Notes: generated from the sequence alone by a model not told the origin. DNA of 64,000 nt from Methanocaldococcus vulcanius M7 (GCF_000024625.1 NC_013407.1:1054001-1118000), one strand, 5' to 3'. Positions 28,352 to 38,483 are shown, counted from the first letter of the stretch. A program made the numbers and translations.

Positions 28352-29110
28352 TTAAATAATATCCAGTATGATATTAAGCATTTCTTTGCTGTTAGCAACC
28401 AAAACTTTTATTCGATCAGTTGCGTTGAGTTCGAACTTTAACTCCTCTCCATTTTCATCAGTTATTATTGCCCCCGCCTCCTTGCAAATTATGTAAGAGG
28501 AGGCAATATCCACAGCCCTAACCTTCGGCCTAACATCAAAGATCGCATCCAAAATGCCGTTAGCAACATAACACATCTCCAATCCAAACGCTCCAAATAT
28601 CCTAACTCTTTTTATTTTTTCCCTAAGTTTTTTTATATCAACGTTTTCATCAGGATAGTAGCTTATAATTACATCCTTTGGATTAAAATCTTTAACTTTT
28701 ATTCTTTTTCCATTTAAAAAAGCACCTTCTCCTATTTTCGCTTCATAGAATCTTTTGGTTAAGAACTCGTAGGTTAATCCAAAGTAGGGATTATTATTTT
28801 TAAAAACACCAAAACAGAAGCCAAAAAATGGAATTCCATTGATGAAATTAAACGACCCATCAATTGGATCTATAACTACTGTCCATTCACTCCCTTTATC
28901 AATTGCCCCTAACTCCTCACTAACAATATTCACACCCAACGGTTCTAAGTATTTTAAGGCAATATCTTCACTTACCTTGTCGAATATTTCTGTCTCATCA
29001 CCACTTGGAGATGTGCCAATAACATATGATCTATCTTTCCTTCCGAAATACTGTAAAACTTCTTTTTCAATTTCAATTGCAATTCTTTTACCAATCTTAC
29101 TCCAATCCAT
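28352..29110 (-). CDS. Inositol-1-monophosphatase / fructose-1,6-bisphosphatase
   Basis: A 252-aa protein of the IMPase fold: SEELGAI (metal Glu), VVIDPIDGSFNFINGIPFF (metal Asp-Pro-Ile-Asp-Gly-Ser), and VRAVDIASSYIICKEAGAIITDENG at the C-terminal metal site. The archaeal protein of this type, known from M. jannaschii, has both IMPase and FBPase activity, serving inositol-phosphate and gluconeogenic routes. GAGGGG precedes the ATG. It converges with pyk. Confidence 0.95.
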   Translation of the reverse strand: MDWSKIGKRIAIEIEKEVLQYFGRKDRSYVIGTSPSGDETEIFDKVSEDIALKYLEPLGVNIVSEELGAIDKGSEWTVVIDPIDGSFNFINGIPFFGFCFGVFKNNNPYFGLTYEFLTKRFYEAKIGEGAFLNGKRIKVKDFNPKDVIISYYPDENVDIKKLREKIKRVRIFGAFGLEMCYVANGILDAIFDVRPKVRAVDIASSYIICKEAGAIITDENGEELKFELNATDRIKVLVANSKEMLNIILDII

Positions 29111-29198
29111 AAATACCCCTCAAATAAAAGATTTTTATTAATTATTTAATTAATTATTTATTTTTGCATGCTATATCGTTATATTATCTGGCATTATG

Positions 29199-29492
29199 TT
29201 AAATGTTCCTGGATGTTTTATGATCAGATCGGCTTAACTCATCCTTAATTTTTAAATAAGTTATTGGAATCCAAAACATCAAAGACAAAATGTTAAATAC
29301 TATTATTGGGTAATCATTCTTTAATATTCCATATATTAACCATAGTGTTAATCCAGTTGTGAATGTTATAACAAAAACCAGAGAAATGTTGCTCATATCC
29401 TTTTCCCGTATTGACTTTATTAATTGAGGAAGAGATGCAAACGTCGTTAATGTTCCTGCAATATATCCAATAATCGTAACATCAAATTTCAT
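29199..29492 (-). CDS. SemiSWEET-type PQ-loop membrane protein
   Basis: A 97-aa protein with three predicted helices and the PQ motif in TTFASLPQLIKSIREKDMSNIS, the single three-helix bundle of SemiSWEET transporters, which act as dimers moving sugars or related solutes. The basic tail after the third helix is short. GTGATTAATGT precedes the ATG. Substrate unknown. Confidence 0.88.
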   Translation of the reverse strand: MKFDVTIIGYIAGTLTTFASLPQLIKSIREKDMSNISLVFVITFTTGLTLWLIYGILKNDYPIIVFNILSLMFWIPITYLKIKDELSRSDHKTSRNI

Positions 29493-29701
29493 ACATTAAT
29501 CACCCACTTAATACTCGAATTTAAATTTAAAAATCTTAAACATTTAGAGGATAAGGTTATTATTGATGAGATGAAATTGCCTACTATTTAAATACGGGTA
29601 GTATATAAAATAGCATTTGAAGTATTAAATCTACAACCAACCATTATATATAAATTTAACGAAATAGTGTAAGAAATTTTAATTATTTAAAGGTGGGATG
29701 A

Positions 29702-30892
29702 ATGAAAATACCGAACCTTCTAAAAGATAAGCGAATTTTACTTTTAATAATAGTTGTCACGGCATCAATACTGCTCATTGCATTTAAAGGTTTGCAATTT
29801 GGGATTGATCTGAGCGGAGGAACGATCATAGTTTTAAAGGCCGATAAACCGATGAACGACAAAGAAATCGAGGCAACAATTAGGATTATTACAGAGAGAT
29901 TAAACTATAATGGATTGAACGATGTTATAATCTATCCAAGAGGGAATGATGAAATTGTAGTAGAAATCCCGAAAAGTTGCGACACAGATCGAATAATTAA
30001 AATACTGAAACAACAAGGGGTTTTTGTAGCTAAAATTGATAATATAACTGCCTACACGGGAAGTGATGTTCAAAATGTTGAACTTCCACAGAAGATCCCT
30101 GAAGGAAATAACTGGGCATATGGAGTTCCTTTTGAACTTACGTTAGATGGAGCAAAAAAATTTGCAGAAGTAGCAAAAGGAAAAGCATATCATAAAGTTT
30201 ATCTATACATGGATGGGAAGTTAATCTCCGCTCCTGTCTTATCTCCTGACTTAGCAGATGGAAAACCTCATCCAAAACAGGTTATTACTGTTGGTAGTTA
30301 TCCTCCAACAAAAGAAGAAATCGACGAGGCCATGGCTATATATTCTGCTTTAAAATCAGGGGCTCTACCAGTAAAATTGAATATTGAATATATGTCAACA
30401 ATATCTCCAGAGTTCGGTAAGGACTTTTTAAAAGGAACGGCTATTGCTTTACTACTGGCATTTATAGCGGTTGGGACAATTATTAGTATTAGATACAAAC
30501 AACCAAAGATAGCAATTCCAATTTTAATAACCTGTATCTCAGAGGTTATAATTATACTGGGCTTTGCATCCCTAATTGGTTGGAAGTTGGATCTTCCATC
30601 AATTGCAGGGATTATTGCAGCGGTAGGGACTGGTGTTGATAACCAGATAGTTATAACAGATGAAGCGTTGAAAAAAGGTGCTGGAAAGATCAGAGCAAGT
30701 ATTAAAAGAGCTTTCTTCATTATATTTGCGTCTGCATCAACATCAATCGCAGCAATGCTACCTCTCTTCGTTCTTGGAGTAGGAATGTTGAAAGGGTTTG
30801 CAATAACCACAATAGCAGGGGTTTTAATAGGGATCTTTATAACAAGACCTGCATTCGCGAGAATCATTGAAGAGATGTTTAAAAAGTTTTAA
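29702..30892 (+). CDS. secD: Protein-export membrane protein SecD
   Basis: A 396-aa protein with one N-terminal helix, then GLQFGIDLSGGTIIVLK (the D1 motif), an external P1-type domain (about 45-220), and five C-terminal helices with GIIAAVGTGVDNQIVITDE and the last-loop RASIKRAF. SecD with SecF supports late steps of Sec translocation. secF is not adjacent here. GGTGGG precedes the ATG. Confidence 0.95.
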   Translation: MKIPNLLKDKRILLLIIVVTASILLIAFKGLQFGIDLSGGTIIVLKADKPMNDKEIEATIRIITERLNYNGLNDVIIYPRGNDEIVVEIPKSCDTDRIIKILKQQGVFVAKIDNITAYTGSDVQNVELPQKIPEGNNWAYGVPFELTLDGAKKFAEVAKGKAYHKVYLYMDGKLISAPVLSPDLADGKPHPKQVITVGSYPPTKEEIDEAMAIYSALKSGALPVKLNIEYMSTISPEFGKDFLKGTAIALLLAFIAVGTIISIRYKQPKIAIPILITCISEVIIILGFASLIGWKLDLPSIAGIIAAVGTGVDNQIVITDEALKKGAGKIRASIKRAFFIIFASASTSIAAMLPLFVLGVGMLKGFAITTIAGVLIGIFITRPAFARIIEEMFKKF

Positions 30893-31041
30893 TAAATAAG
30901 AAAGAGATAAAAATAAAACTATAAAAGAAGAAATATTGTGAACAAATAACCTTTTAACTATTTCATTTCTTATATAAAAGAAAAGTAAAAAATAAATAAA
31001 AAAATAAAATAGTAAATCCAAATTATAACTTTTTATACTTT

Positions 31042-31239
31042 TTATGCTTTCATTGATGTTTTATAGGCCTGACATGCCCAATAATCTAAAACATCTTTTA
31101 TGGATCTTATATTTTTTTCTCTTCTTTTTTTAATTCTTGCCATTCGTCTTAACACTTTTAAAGTTTTTTCTATTTCCTCTTCACTCATCAAGGTGGCATT
31201 CAACAATAACATAACTGCTTTTCTATCAATATCATCCAT
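31042..31239 (-). CDS. Small basic helical protein, unknown function
   Basis: A 65-aa protein, [22 protein letters not shown] at the start, then a very basic stretch ([15 protein letters not shown]) and a single Cys near the end. GGTGGAAG precedes the ATG. It may bind nucleic acid on charge grounds, but no family is recognised. It stands alone between secD and ilvD. Confidence 0.6.
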   Translation of the reverse strand: MDDIDRKAVMLLLNATLMSEEEIEKTLKVLRRMARIKKRREKNIRSIKDVLDYWACQAYKTSMKA

Positions 31240-31482
31240 ACTTCCACCTGTTAATACTAAAACTTAAATTAGTATTATGCTATATAAAATTTTTGGTAAT
31301 TTGTATGAATAACATCGTTCTTTTTCAATTAAAAGTTATTTTATAACTATTAAAATTTTTTGGATTTTCTATAATCTAAATATGTAGTTATATTAAAAAC
31401 GACAAAAATTATATAACATAATACCAACATCAAATAAAACAAATAAACCTAAAAAAATAAAACAAAAATACGAAGGGAAAAA

Positions 31483-33138
31483 ATGATAAGCGACAATGTA
31501 AAAAAAGGGATAAAAAGAGCACCCAATAGAAGTTTATTAAAGGCCTGCGGATATACAGATGAAGAATTAGAAAAACCATTCATTGGGGTTGTTAATAGCT
31601 TTACCGAAGTAGTTCCTGGCCATATTCACCTAAAAGATCTCGCAGAGGCAGTAAAAAAGGGAATTTACGCAAATGGAGGAACGGCTTTTGAGTTTAACAC
31701 AATGGCCATCTGTGATGGAATAGCAATGGGACATGAGGGAATGAAATATTCTCTTCCATCAAGAGAGATCATTGCAGATACAGTAGAGAGTATGGCAAAG
31801 GCACACGGATTTGATGGATTAGTTTTAATTCCAAGTTGTGATAAAATAGTTCCCGGAATGATAATGGGAGCTATAAGGACAGGACTTCCCTTTATAGTAG
31901 TTACAGGAGGGGCAATGTTTCCAGGAGAACTAAGAGGAAAAAAATACGACTTAATAAGTGTATTTGAAGGAGTTGGAGAATACTTCTCAAAAAAAATTAC
32001 AGAAGAAGAACTTAAAGAGATTGAAGATATTGCATGCCCTGGAGCAGGTAGTTGTGCAGGACTTTTTACTGCAAACACAATGGCCTGTTTAACAGAAGCC
32101 ATGGGGTTGTCTCTTCCCTACTGTGCAACCTCGCATGCAACAACCGCTGAAAAAGTTAGAATAGCTAAAAAAAGCGGAATGAGGATAGTGGAATTGGTCA
32201 AAAATAACATAACTCCTGATAAGATACTAACAAAAGAGGCATTTGAGAATGCTATTTTGGTAGATTTAGCCCTTGGAGGATCAACCAACACAACCCTCCA
32301 CATTCCAGCGATAGCTAATGAGATAGAACCAAGATTTATAACTTTGGATGATTTTGATAGGTTATCTGAAGAAGTTCCCCATATTGCCTCTTTAAGACCG
32401 GGAGGAGAGCATTTTATAATTGATTTACATAAAGCAGGTGGAATTCCAGCAGTTTTAAAGGTATTGGAAGAGAAGATTAGAAAGAACTGCTTAACAGTTA
32501 GCGGAAAGACAGTAGAGGAAATAATTAAAGAGGTTAAATATATTGATTACAATGTAATAAGACCCATAGATAAACCGGTCCATAAAACTGCAGGATTGAG
32601 AATATTAAAAGGAAGTTTAGCTCCTAAAGGTGCAGTGGTTAAGATTGGAGCAGTGGATCCAAAAATGTATAAATTTGAAGGAACAGCGAGGGTCTTTAAC
32701 AGTGAAGAAGAGGCAGTTGATGCGATATTAGGAGGAGATATAGAAAAAGGAGATGTAGTTGTGATAAGATATGAAGGTCCAGCAGGAGGTCCAGGAATGA
32801 GAGAGATGTTAGCCCCAACCTCAGCAATATGCGGAATGGGGTTAGATGATTCTGTGGCTTTAATAACAGATGGAAGATTTAGTGGAGGAAGTAGAGGACC
32901 TTGTATTGGGCATGTTTCTCCAGAAGCAATGGCTGGAGGGCCGATAGCAATAGTTGAAGATGGGGATCGTATAAAAATAGATATGATAGGTAAGAAATTA
33001 GATCTGTGTTTAGAAGAAGAGGAGATAAAAGAGAGATTATCAAAATGGAAAAAACCAGAACCAAAAGTTAAGAAAGGATACTTGGCAAGATACGCTAAGC
33101 TGGTTACATCTGCTGATGAAGGGGCAGTTCTGAGATAA
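31483..33138 (+). CDS. ilvD: Dihydroxy-acid dehydratase
   Basis: A 551-aa protein with the IlvD cysteines of the Fe-S cluster ([40 protein letters not shown]) and the C-terminal [22 protein letters not shown]. It converts dihydroxy-isovalerate and dihydroxy-methylvalerate to the 2-oxo acids of valine and isoleucine synthesis. GAAGGG precedes the ATG. It is monocistronic. Confidence 0.97.
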   Translation: MISDNVKKGIKRAPNRSLLKACGYTDEELEKPFIGVVNSFTEVVPGHIHLKDLAEAVKKGIYANGGTAFEFNTMAICDGIAMGHEGMKYSLPSREIIADTVESMAKAHGFDGLVLIPSCDKIVPGMIMGAIRTGLPFIVVTGGAMFPGELRGKKYDLISVFEGVGEYFSKKITEEELKEIEDIACPGAGSCAGLFTANTMACLTEAMGLSLPYCATSHATTAEKVRIAKKSGMRIVELVKNNITPDKILTKEAFENAILVDLALGGSTNTTLHIPAIANEIEPRFITLDDFDRLSEEVPHIASLRPGGEHFIIDLHKAGGIPAVLKVLEEKIRKNCLTVSGKTVEEIIKEVKYIDYNVIRPIDKPVHKTAGLRILKGSLAPKGAVVKIGAVDPKMYKFEGTARVFNSEEEAVDAILGGDIEKGDVVVIRYEGPAGGPGMREMLAPTSAICGMGLDDSVALITDGRFSGGSRGPCIGHVSPEAMAGGPIAIVEDGDRIKIDMIGKKLDLCLEEEEIKERLSKWKKPEPKVKKGYLARYAKLVTSADEGAVLR

Positions 33139-33393
33139 TCATAAACAAATTTTCAAACTTAACAATTAATTTTTCTCTGTGATTTCTTTAAAAAATTTTT
33201 AAATGATTTAAATGTTTTCGAATAAAAGTTTCTGTTTCTATATTTTTATCTTTAATATCATGCATGTTTAGTTTTATTTTTCATCGTTTCTTATTATTAA
33301 ATTTTATTAAGTTTTATGCTATTATAATGTTAATTGCCATCCAAATTAAATTAGAATTCAACTGTAATCGTCCAACTCAAAAGTGGTGAAGAC

Positions 33394-34125
33394 ATGATAA
33401 GAGAGATATTTAACTCAATAATGGGAGAGGGAAAGTATATTGGAAGAAGATTCATATTTATAAGATTTGCTGGTTGTCCATTAAATTGTTTGTATTGCGA
33501 TGAAGAACATAAAAAACATGTTAACTTAGTTGAGCAATATCCAAGTAGTGGAAAATTTGAAAAACAGAATCTTGAAAGTGAAGAGGATATTATAAAAGCA
33601 GTGAATAAATTAAAAACACCAGATTTGTTTTCGGTCTCGTTTACCGGAGGAGAGCCCCTTTTATATCATAAAGAAATTAAAGAAATATCTAAAATTTTAA
33701 AAAATCTTGGATATAGGACATTTTTAGAAAGCAATGGCATATTTCCAGAAAGAGTTTTTCATTTTGACATTGCATCAATTGATATAAAATTAAAGGATCA
33801 CTTTAAAAACATAGGAGAAGAGGAGTATAAAAAAATATACAAGAATGAGTTAAAAACAATTAAAAAATTTTACAATATGGGAACAGATGTGTATGCAAAA
33901 ATTGTAATAACAAAAGATAGTAAAATAAATGATTTAGTTGAGATTTCAAAAGATTTAAGTGATATAGGGGATGTGATGTTGTGTATACAACCAGCCACGC
34001 CAATAAATAATATACAACCCCCCTCCCAAAAAACTCTATTTAAAATTATGGAGGCATGTGGAGAACATTTAAAAGATAATGTAATGTTAACTTTGCAAAT
34101 ACACAAGATCCTAAACATATTGTAG
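33394..34125 (+). CDS. queE: 7-carboxy-7-deazaguanine synthase (QueE), radical SAM
   Basis: A 243-aa protein. IFNSIMGEGKYIGRRFIFIRFAG leads into the radical-SAM cysteines as CPLNCLYC (CX3CX2C), followed by SFTGGEPLLY. It catalyses ring contraction of carboxy-tetrahydropterin on the way to preQ0 and archaeosine in tRNA. GTGGTGAAG precedes the ATG. Confidence 0.93.
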   Translation: MIREIFNSIMGEGKYIGRRFIFIRFAGCPLNCLYCDEEHKKHVNLVEQYPSSGKFEKQNLESEEDIIKAVNKLKTPDLFSVSFTGGEPLLYHKEIKEISKILKNLGYRTFLESNGIFPERVFHFDIASIDIKLKDHFKNIGEEEYKKIYKNELKTIKKFYNMGTDVYAKIVITKDSKINDLVEISKDLSDIGDVMLCIQPATPINNIQPPSQKTLFKIMEACGEHLKDNVMLTLQIHKILNIL

Positions 34126-34291
34126 TTCAATTATATTATAATTATTACATATTATAATATAAAATTAAATATGGAAATTATTAACATTTTAGCTATAATA
34201 AACATTACAATAAAAAATAAAAATAATTTTATTACTCTCAAACATTTAAACAAAAACATTAACAATAAAACAAACATAAACAGAAGGAAAT

Positions 34292-34459
34292 ATTTGTAGG
34301 GGATCTTGCTGTATCGCGATCATCCTCATTGAGCGAATGCTCTCTTCTCGCGACGCGCCCAGATCCCCACAACTGAAAAACTGTCCCCTCAACTTCGAAC
34401 CCGCTATCATCGCAACTCTCTGGATGTGCTCCATGTGGGTCGGTTTCGTTGAGGGGCAA
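34292..34459 (-). ncRNA. Two-hairpin H/ACA-like guide sRNA
   Basis: A strongly G+C-rich island in AT-rich DNA. On the minus strand, hairpin 1 (34456-34385) closes with CCCCTCAAC/GTTGAGGGG and is followed directly by ACA (34384-34382). Hairpin 2 (34368-34299) closes with GGGGATCT/AGATCCCC and is followed by T-ACA. In each, an internal pocket lies below an upper stem (ACCC/GGGT; TCGCGA/TCGCGA), with about 14 and 16 nt from the upper stem to ACA, as in H/ACA guides; GATGAT elements above could form k-turns. A minus-strand TATA lies at the right distance upstream. RNA ends are estimates. Confidence 0.75.
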
Positions 34460-34480
34460 TATTTAATAATATATTGCTAA

Positions 34481-34490
34481 TTATATAAAT
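34481..34490 (-). promoter_or_regulatory. Putative TATA box of the H/ACA-like RNA
   Basis: On the minus strand GCTAAAAATTTATATAATT gives a TATA element whose expected start (about 25 nt on) coincides with the first base of hairpin 1 near 34457-34460. Confidence 0.55.
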
Positions 34491-34523
34491 TTTTAGCAAA
34501 CTAACCAACAGAAAGGTGATAGG

Positions 34524-35447
34524 ATGAAATATGTTGTAGGGCATAAAAGCCCAGATACTGACAGTATTGCCTCAGCTATTGTTTTAGCATACTTCTTAGA
34601 TTGCTATCCTGCAAGATTGGGGGATGTAAATCCAGAAACAGAGTTTGTTTTGAGAAAATTTGGAGTTATGGAGCCAGAACTGATAACCTCAGCTAAGGGT
34701 AAAGAAATAATTTTAGTTGATCACTCAGAAAAGAGTCAAGGGCTTGATGATTTAGAAGAAGGGAAGTTAATAGCTATTATAGACCATCACAAAGTTGGTT
34801 TAACAACAACTGAGCCAATTTTATACTATGCTAAGCCAGTTGGTTCAACAGCAACAGTTATAGCTGAACTCTACTTTAAAGATGCTATCGATTTAATTGG
34901 AGGAAAGAAGAAAACATTAGGAGCAGATTTAGCCGGCTTATTATTAAGTGCAATTATATCAGATACTGTTTTATTCAAATCACCAACAACAACTGAATTA
35001 GATAAAGAGATGGCTAAAAAGTTAGCTGAAATTGCTGGAATAAGCAATATAGAAGAGTTTGGAATGGAAATTTTAAAGGCAAAGTCAATTGTTGGTAAGT
35101 TGAAACCAGAAGAAATTATTAATATGGACTTCAAGAACTTTGATTTCAATGGAAAGAAAGTTGGAATTGGGCAAGTTGAAGTTATAGATGTTAGTGAAGT
35201 TGAGAGTAAAAAAGAAGATATTTACAAATTATTGGAAGAGAAATTGAAGAATGAGGGATATGATTTGATTGTGTTTTTGATAACCGATATTATGAAAGAG
35301 GGTAGTGAGGCATTGGTTGTTGGTAATAAGGAGATGTTTGAAAAGGCCTTTAACGTCAAAGTTGAAGGAAACAGTGTTTTCTTAGAAGGAGTTATGTCAA
35401 GGAAGAAGCAGGTTGTTCCTCCATTGGAGAGGGCTTATAATGGCTAA
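34524..35447 (+). CDS. ppaC: Manganese-dependent inorganic pyrophosphatase (family II, DHH)
   Basis: A 307-aa protein. GHKSPDTDSIASAI carries the first metal ligands, VDHSE and IIDHHKVG the DHH motif, and GADLAGLLLSAIISDT further ligands; the C-terminal DHHA2 domain ends with SRKKQVVPPLERAY, the substrate-binding SRKKQ motif. It hydrolyses pyrophosphate. AAGGTGAT precedes the ATG. Codon use is slightly more uniform than its neighbours. Confidence 0.97.
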   Translation: MKYVVGHKSPDTDSIASAIVLAYFLDCYPARLGDVNPETEFVLRKFGVMEPELITSAKGKEIILVDHSEKSQGLDDLEEGKLIAIIDHHKVGLTTTEPILYYAKPVGSTATVIAELYFKDAIDLIGGKKKTLGADLAGLLLSAIISDTVLFKSPTTTELDKEMAKKLAEIAGISNIEEFGMEILKAKSIVGKLKPEEIINMDFKNFDFNGKKVGIGQVEVIDVSEVESKKEDIYKLLEEKLKNEGYDLIVFLITDIMKEGSEALVVGNKEMFEKAFNVKVEGNSVFLEGVMSRKKQVVPPLERAYNG

Positions 35448-35528
35448 ATCTTTTTAGATTTTAATTTTTTAACAATAAATAAGAACACATAAATATGTGT
35501 ATTCACATAAAATACTTTTGGTGAGACC

Positions 35529-35807
35529 ATGCCAAATATAACACTATCAATTCCAGAAGAGATATATCTTAAAATGAAAAAACATAGGGAAATAAAGTGG
35601 AGTGAAGTTGCAAGAAAGGCAATAGTTGATTATTTGAGAAAAATAGAAGAATCTTATGAGATTTCATCAGAGGAACTTCTTAAAGAACTTGGAAAAGAGT
35701 TTAAAAAAGACATTGAGGAAACCGATTTAGAAGTTTATGAAAAGGGATATAAGAAAATGAGGGAGGAAGAATGGAAAAGACAATCTATGATACAAACAAG
35801 ATCATAG
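35529..35807 (+). CDS. Ribbon-helix-helix antitoxin (VapB-like)
   Basis: A 92-aa protein. [36 protein letters not shown] is a ribbon-helix-helix DNA-binding domain, followed by an acidic tail (about 45-92) that would wrap the toxin. Its 3' end overlaps the PIN toxin gene by 37 bp, the usual antitoxin-toxin coupling. TTGGTGAG precedes the ATG. It probably represses its own operon. Confidence 0.85.
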   Translation: MPNITLSIPEEIYLKMKKHREIKWSEVARKAIVDYLRKIEESYEISSEELLKELGKEFKKDIEETDLEVYEKGYKKMREEEWKRQSMIQTRS

Positions 35808-36100
35808 AGGCCTATAAAAATAATGAAGAACTAAACGGATATACTACAATTTTTAGTATTGTTGAATTTCCAAAGGCATTAAAACTTGGCTTAAAAATTA
35901 TATATCCATCAAAAGAAGATTATTCCTTAGCTATAAAACTTTCAAACAAACTTTTAAAAATTGGGAAGCCAATTCCAGCAGTTGATATTCTTGTTTCAGC
36001 AATTGCAATAAATAGAAAAATGAAACTTATAACAAAAGATAATCATTTTTCAAATGTAAAAGAGATTTTTAATGAATTTGATGTTATAATTGAGGGATGA
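35771..36100 (+). CDS. vapC: PIN-domain toxin (VapC-like ribonuclease)
   Basis: A 109-aa PIN-domain protein with the four acidic metal-binding residues visible: D7 (YDTN), E32 (SIVEF), D72 (PAVDIL) and D90 (TKDNHF). VapC toxins cut tRNA or rRNA when freed from their antitoxin. It is translationally coupled to the upstream antitoxin, starting inside it after GGGAGG. All catalytic positions are intact, so it is likely active. Confidence 0.88.
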   Translation: MEKTIYDTNKIIEAYKNNEELNGYTTIFSIVEFPKALKLGLKIIYPSKEDYSLAIKLSNKLLKIGKPIPAVDILVSAIAINRKMKLITKDNHFSNVKEIFNEFDVIIEG

Positions 36101-36103
36101 TTT

Positions 36104-36346
36104 ATGCACTATTCCATAATAAAACCAAAATGCAAAAAAGAGGTTATAGAGATAGATAAGGGTTCATTAAAAACGAAGAGGAAGTTTGCGTTTTTGTTAA
36201 AAGTTGGAGACAAAATTTTAAATATTAGGGAGTTTTATTCTACTAATGATGATGTTGAGGTTGTAGTTGATTACTCTTTTACTGATTCAAAGAGACCGAA
36301 AGAAAAGATAACAATATATACAGTAAACTCTATTGAGAGGGATTAA
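36104..36346 (+). CDS. Unknown 80-aa protein after the toxin gene
   Basis: Not recognised. A small, mainly beta-type protein (KFAFLLKVGDKILNIREFYSTNDDVEVVVDYSFT). It starts 3 bp after the toxin stop, with GAGGGATGATTT before the ATG, so it should be cotranscribed with the VapBC-like pair. No catalytic motif is visible. Confidence 0.6.
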   Translation: MHYSIIKPKCKKEVIEIDKGSLKTKRKFAFLLKVGDKILNIREFYSTNDDVEVVVDYSFTDSKRPKEKITIYTVNSIERD

Positions 36347-36347
36347 A

Positions 36348-36623
36348 ATGGATTTAGAAGGAAAATGCTGTTCACTTCATACAATTGGAGGAATCATTTT
36401 TGGATATTTGGCAAATTATGTATACACTGCTGGATTAGGAATGTTCAGTGGAATTGCAACATTGATATTCTTGTTCATCGGAGCAGTGATCTCTGGACAC
36501 CTATCCGCCAAACTTTTTGGAGAGAGTAGTTTAAACCAAAAGCAGTGGTTAAGTTGTGGAGTTCTTCCGTTTTTTTTAGTGGCAATAGTCGTATGGATCC
36601 TAAAATATAACAACTTAATATAA
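36348..36623 (+). CDS. Small membrane protein, unknown
   Basis: A 91-aa protein with a short Cys-containing N-terminus (MDLEGKCCSLHTIGG) and three hydrophobic segments (about 13-32, 35-55, 70-88). The start is ATG 36348, 1 bp after the preceding stop, following GAGGGA. It is the last gene of the small vapBC-led cluster. No family recognised. Confidence 0.6.
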   Translation: MDLEGKCCSLHTIGGIIFGYLANYVYTAGLGMFSGIATLIFLFIGAVISGHLSAKLFGESSLNQKQWLSCGVLPFFLVAIVVWILKYNNLI

Positions 36624-36827
36624 ACTCATTAAACTAATTTAATTTTAATAATTTTTATTTAGCTATTCAATAAAAATTCTGATTTGAGTTCTAATTCTCT
36701 TTTTTAATTTCAATAATATTTATCTTTATAATTAACATCAAAGCTTTAAAATTATCACAATTATCTTACCCAAATAAATTTATACAAACCAATTTAAAAT
36801 GATTTAAAATTCATCCAGGTGATCAAC

Positions 36828-38108
36828 TTGTTTATAGGAATAGATGACACAGACAGCCCAAATAAATACTGCACAACCTATATAGCCACACTACTGCTTG
36901 AAACACTGAGAGAAAACGGATACACATTAGATCTTCCAAAATTGATAAGAATGAATCCAGCAGTTAAATATAAAACGCGAGGAAATGGTGGAATCTCACT
37001 TAGAATATTGGATAATTTATCATCAAAAGATAAAGAAGAGATTAAAAATATAACAATAAAATTAGTTGAAAAATACTCTGACTTTGATTGCGATAACACA
37101 AACCCTGGGATTGTTTTTATAGACGAAGAGAAATATAAAGAACATAAAGAAGAACTGCAACAGTATTACAAAAAAGTTCTATATGATATAGTTGACATTG
37201 ATTTTGCTGAAAGATTTATTTCAAAAATTGGAGGGCAATTTATAAAATACAAACTTGGAAGAGGAATTATTGGTGCATTAGGGGCTGTTTCTTCAACACC
37301 TCCATACACATACGAGTTATTGACTTATAGAAAAAAAGAAATGTGGGGTAAAAAAAGAAATATTGATGAAAAAAGCGTTATAGAGATGGATAAATCTACA
37401 TTTCCATATACCTACGATAACTATGATTATGAAAACGAAAAAGTGTTAATAACGCCAAATACTCCCTGCCCTGTCCTTTATGGTATAAGAGGGATAAATA
37501 AAGAAGTGCTATTAAAAGCAAAAGAAATGATTAAAGGAGAAACCCCGGAAAAATACACAATTTTTAAAACAAATCAAGGGACTGATGTTCATTTAAGGAA
37601 TATGAAAATTAAAGAGATCTATCCAAATACAGGAGTAATTGTTTATGGAAAAGTTATTAAAAATCCTAAAAATATAGAAGGAGGGCATGTTTTATTTACC
37701 ATATCTGATGAAACAGGAGAGATCGGCTGTATTGCCTACGAACCTACAAAAAGATTCAGAGATATTGTTAGAGAGTTAATTATTGGGGACTATGTAGCCG
37801 TTTATGGAACAGTAAGAGAATATCCCCTTGAAATAAATATTGAGAAAATAAAAATCCTAAAATTGGCAAAAAAATATATTAAAGATAAAAAATGTCCAAA
37901 TTGCGGAGGAACATTAAAATCAAAAGGGAAAAAACTTGGCTACAAATGTAAAAAATGCAAAATCATAATTCCCTACGAAAACATAAAAAAAATAGAAATT
38001 GAACGACAGATAAAAATCGGATTCTACGAAGTTCCAGGGTCTGCAAGAAGACATCTCAGTAAGCCAATTCAGATTATTGACTTCAACCTTTTAGAAAATG
38101 ATAGTTAA
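36828..38108 (+). CDS. tiaS: tRNA(Ile2) 2-agmatinylcytidine synthetase TiaS
   Basis: A 426-aa protein beginning at TTG 36828 (MFIGIDDTDSPNKYCTTYIA) after GGTGAT; a GTG at 36819 overlaps that site. Visible are the TCKD/kinase part with RGNGGISLRI, a ferredoxin-like region, an OB fold (about 270-345; VIVYGKVIKNPKNIEGGHVLF) and a C-terminal zinc ribbon CPNCGG..CKKCK. TiaS attaches agmatine to C34 of tRNA-Ile2 so that it reads AUA. Confidence 0.95.
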   Translation: MFIGIDDTDSPNKYCTTYIATLLLETLRENGYTLDLPKLIRMNPAVKYKTRGNGGISLRILDNLSSKDKEEIKNITIKLVEKYSDFDCDNTNPGIVFIDEEKYKEHKEELQQYYKKVLYDIVDIDFAERFISKIGGQFIKYKLGRGIIGALGAVSSTPPYTYELLTYRKKEMWGKKRNIDEKSVIEMDKSTFPYTYDNYDYENEKVLITPNTPCPVLYGIRGINKEVLLKAKEMIKGETPEKYTIFKTNQGTDVHLRNMKIKEIYPNTGVIVYGKVIKNPKNIEGGHVLFTISDETGEIGCIAYEPTKRFRDIVRELIIGDYVAVYGTVREYPLEINIEKIKILKLAKKYIKDKKCPNCGGTLKSKGKKLGYKCKKCKIIIPYENIKKIEIERQIKIGFYEVPGSARRHLSKPIQIIDFNLLENDS

Positions 38109-38181
38109 AGTTTTAATTACTTTTCTAATAACTATTTTTTATAAAACGGTATTAACAGAGACCGTCGCATTTTCATTCTTA

Positions 38182-38483
38182 ATTTCCATCACGATCCGTG
38201 CTGATTTTAATTCTAATAATGATTTCATAACCACATTATATATATACATTTCCATCACGATCCGTGCTGATTTTAATATAAAATTGATATTATGGACTTA
38301 GAAAATGAATTTACATTTCCATCACGATCCGTGCTGATTTTAATGGAGGGTTAAAATGACAAGTATTTTTTTAGAACTTAATAAAACATTTCCATCACGA
38401 TCCGTGCTGATTTTAATGTTGTTCATCCGTTATATATGTATCCTTTATTACTAATTTCCATCACGATCCGTGCTGATTTTAAT
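38182..38483 (-). CRISPR. CRISPR array 1 (5 repeats, 4 spacers)
   Basis: Five identical 30-bp repeats at 38182-38211, 38248-38277, 38315-38344, 38388-38417 and 38454-38483, with spacers of 36, 37, 43 and 36 bp. Read on the minus strand the repeat starts ATTAAAATCAG and ends ATGGAAAT, with a CACG-GAT-CGTG hairpin between. The leader lies on the right (38484-38852), so transcription runs leftward. No cas genes are in the window. Confidence 0.97.

Noticed and set aside
34385-34420. tRNA-like GGTTCGAA element in hairpin 1
   Set aside because: It resembles a T-loop, but no acceptor, D or anticodon stems can be formed around it.
34246-34459. Two minus-strand open frames in the G+C-rich island
   Set aside because: They overlap each other and the predicted H/ACA hairpins; composition is explained by RNA structure.
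38098-38301. Plus-strand open frame of 67 codons after tiaS
   Set aside because: It overlaps the end of tiaS and runs through CRISPR repeats 1 and 2, repeating the same peptide; no ribosome binding site.
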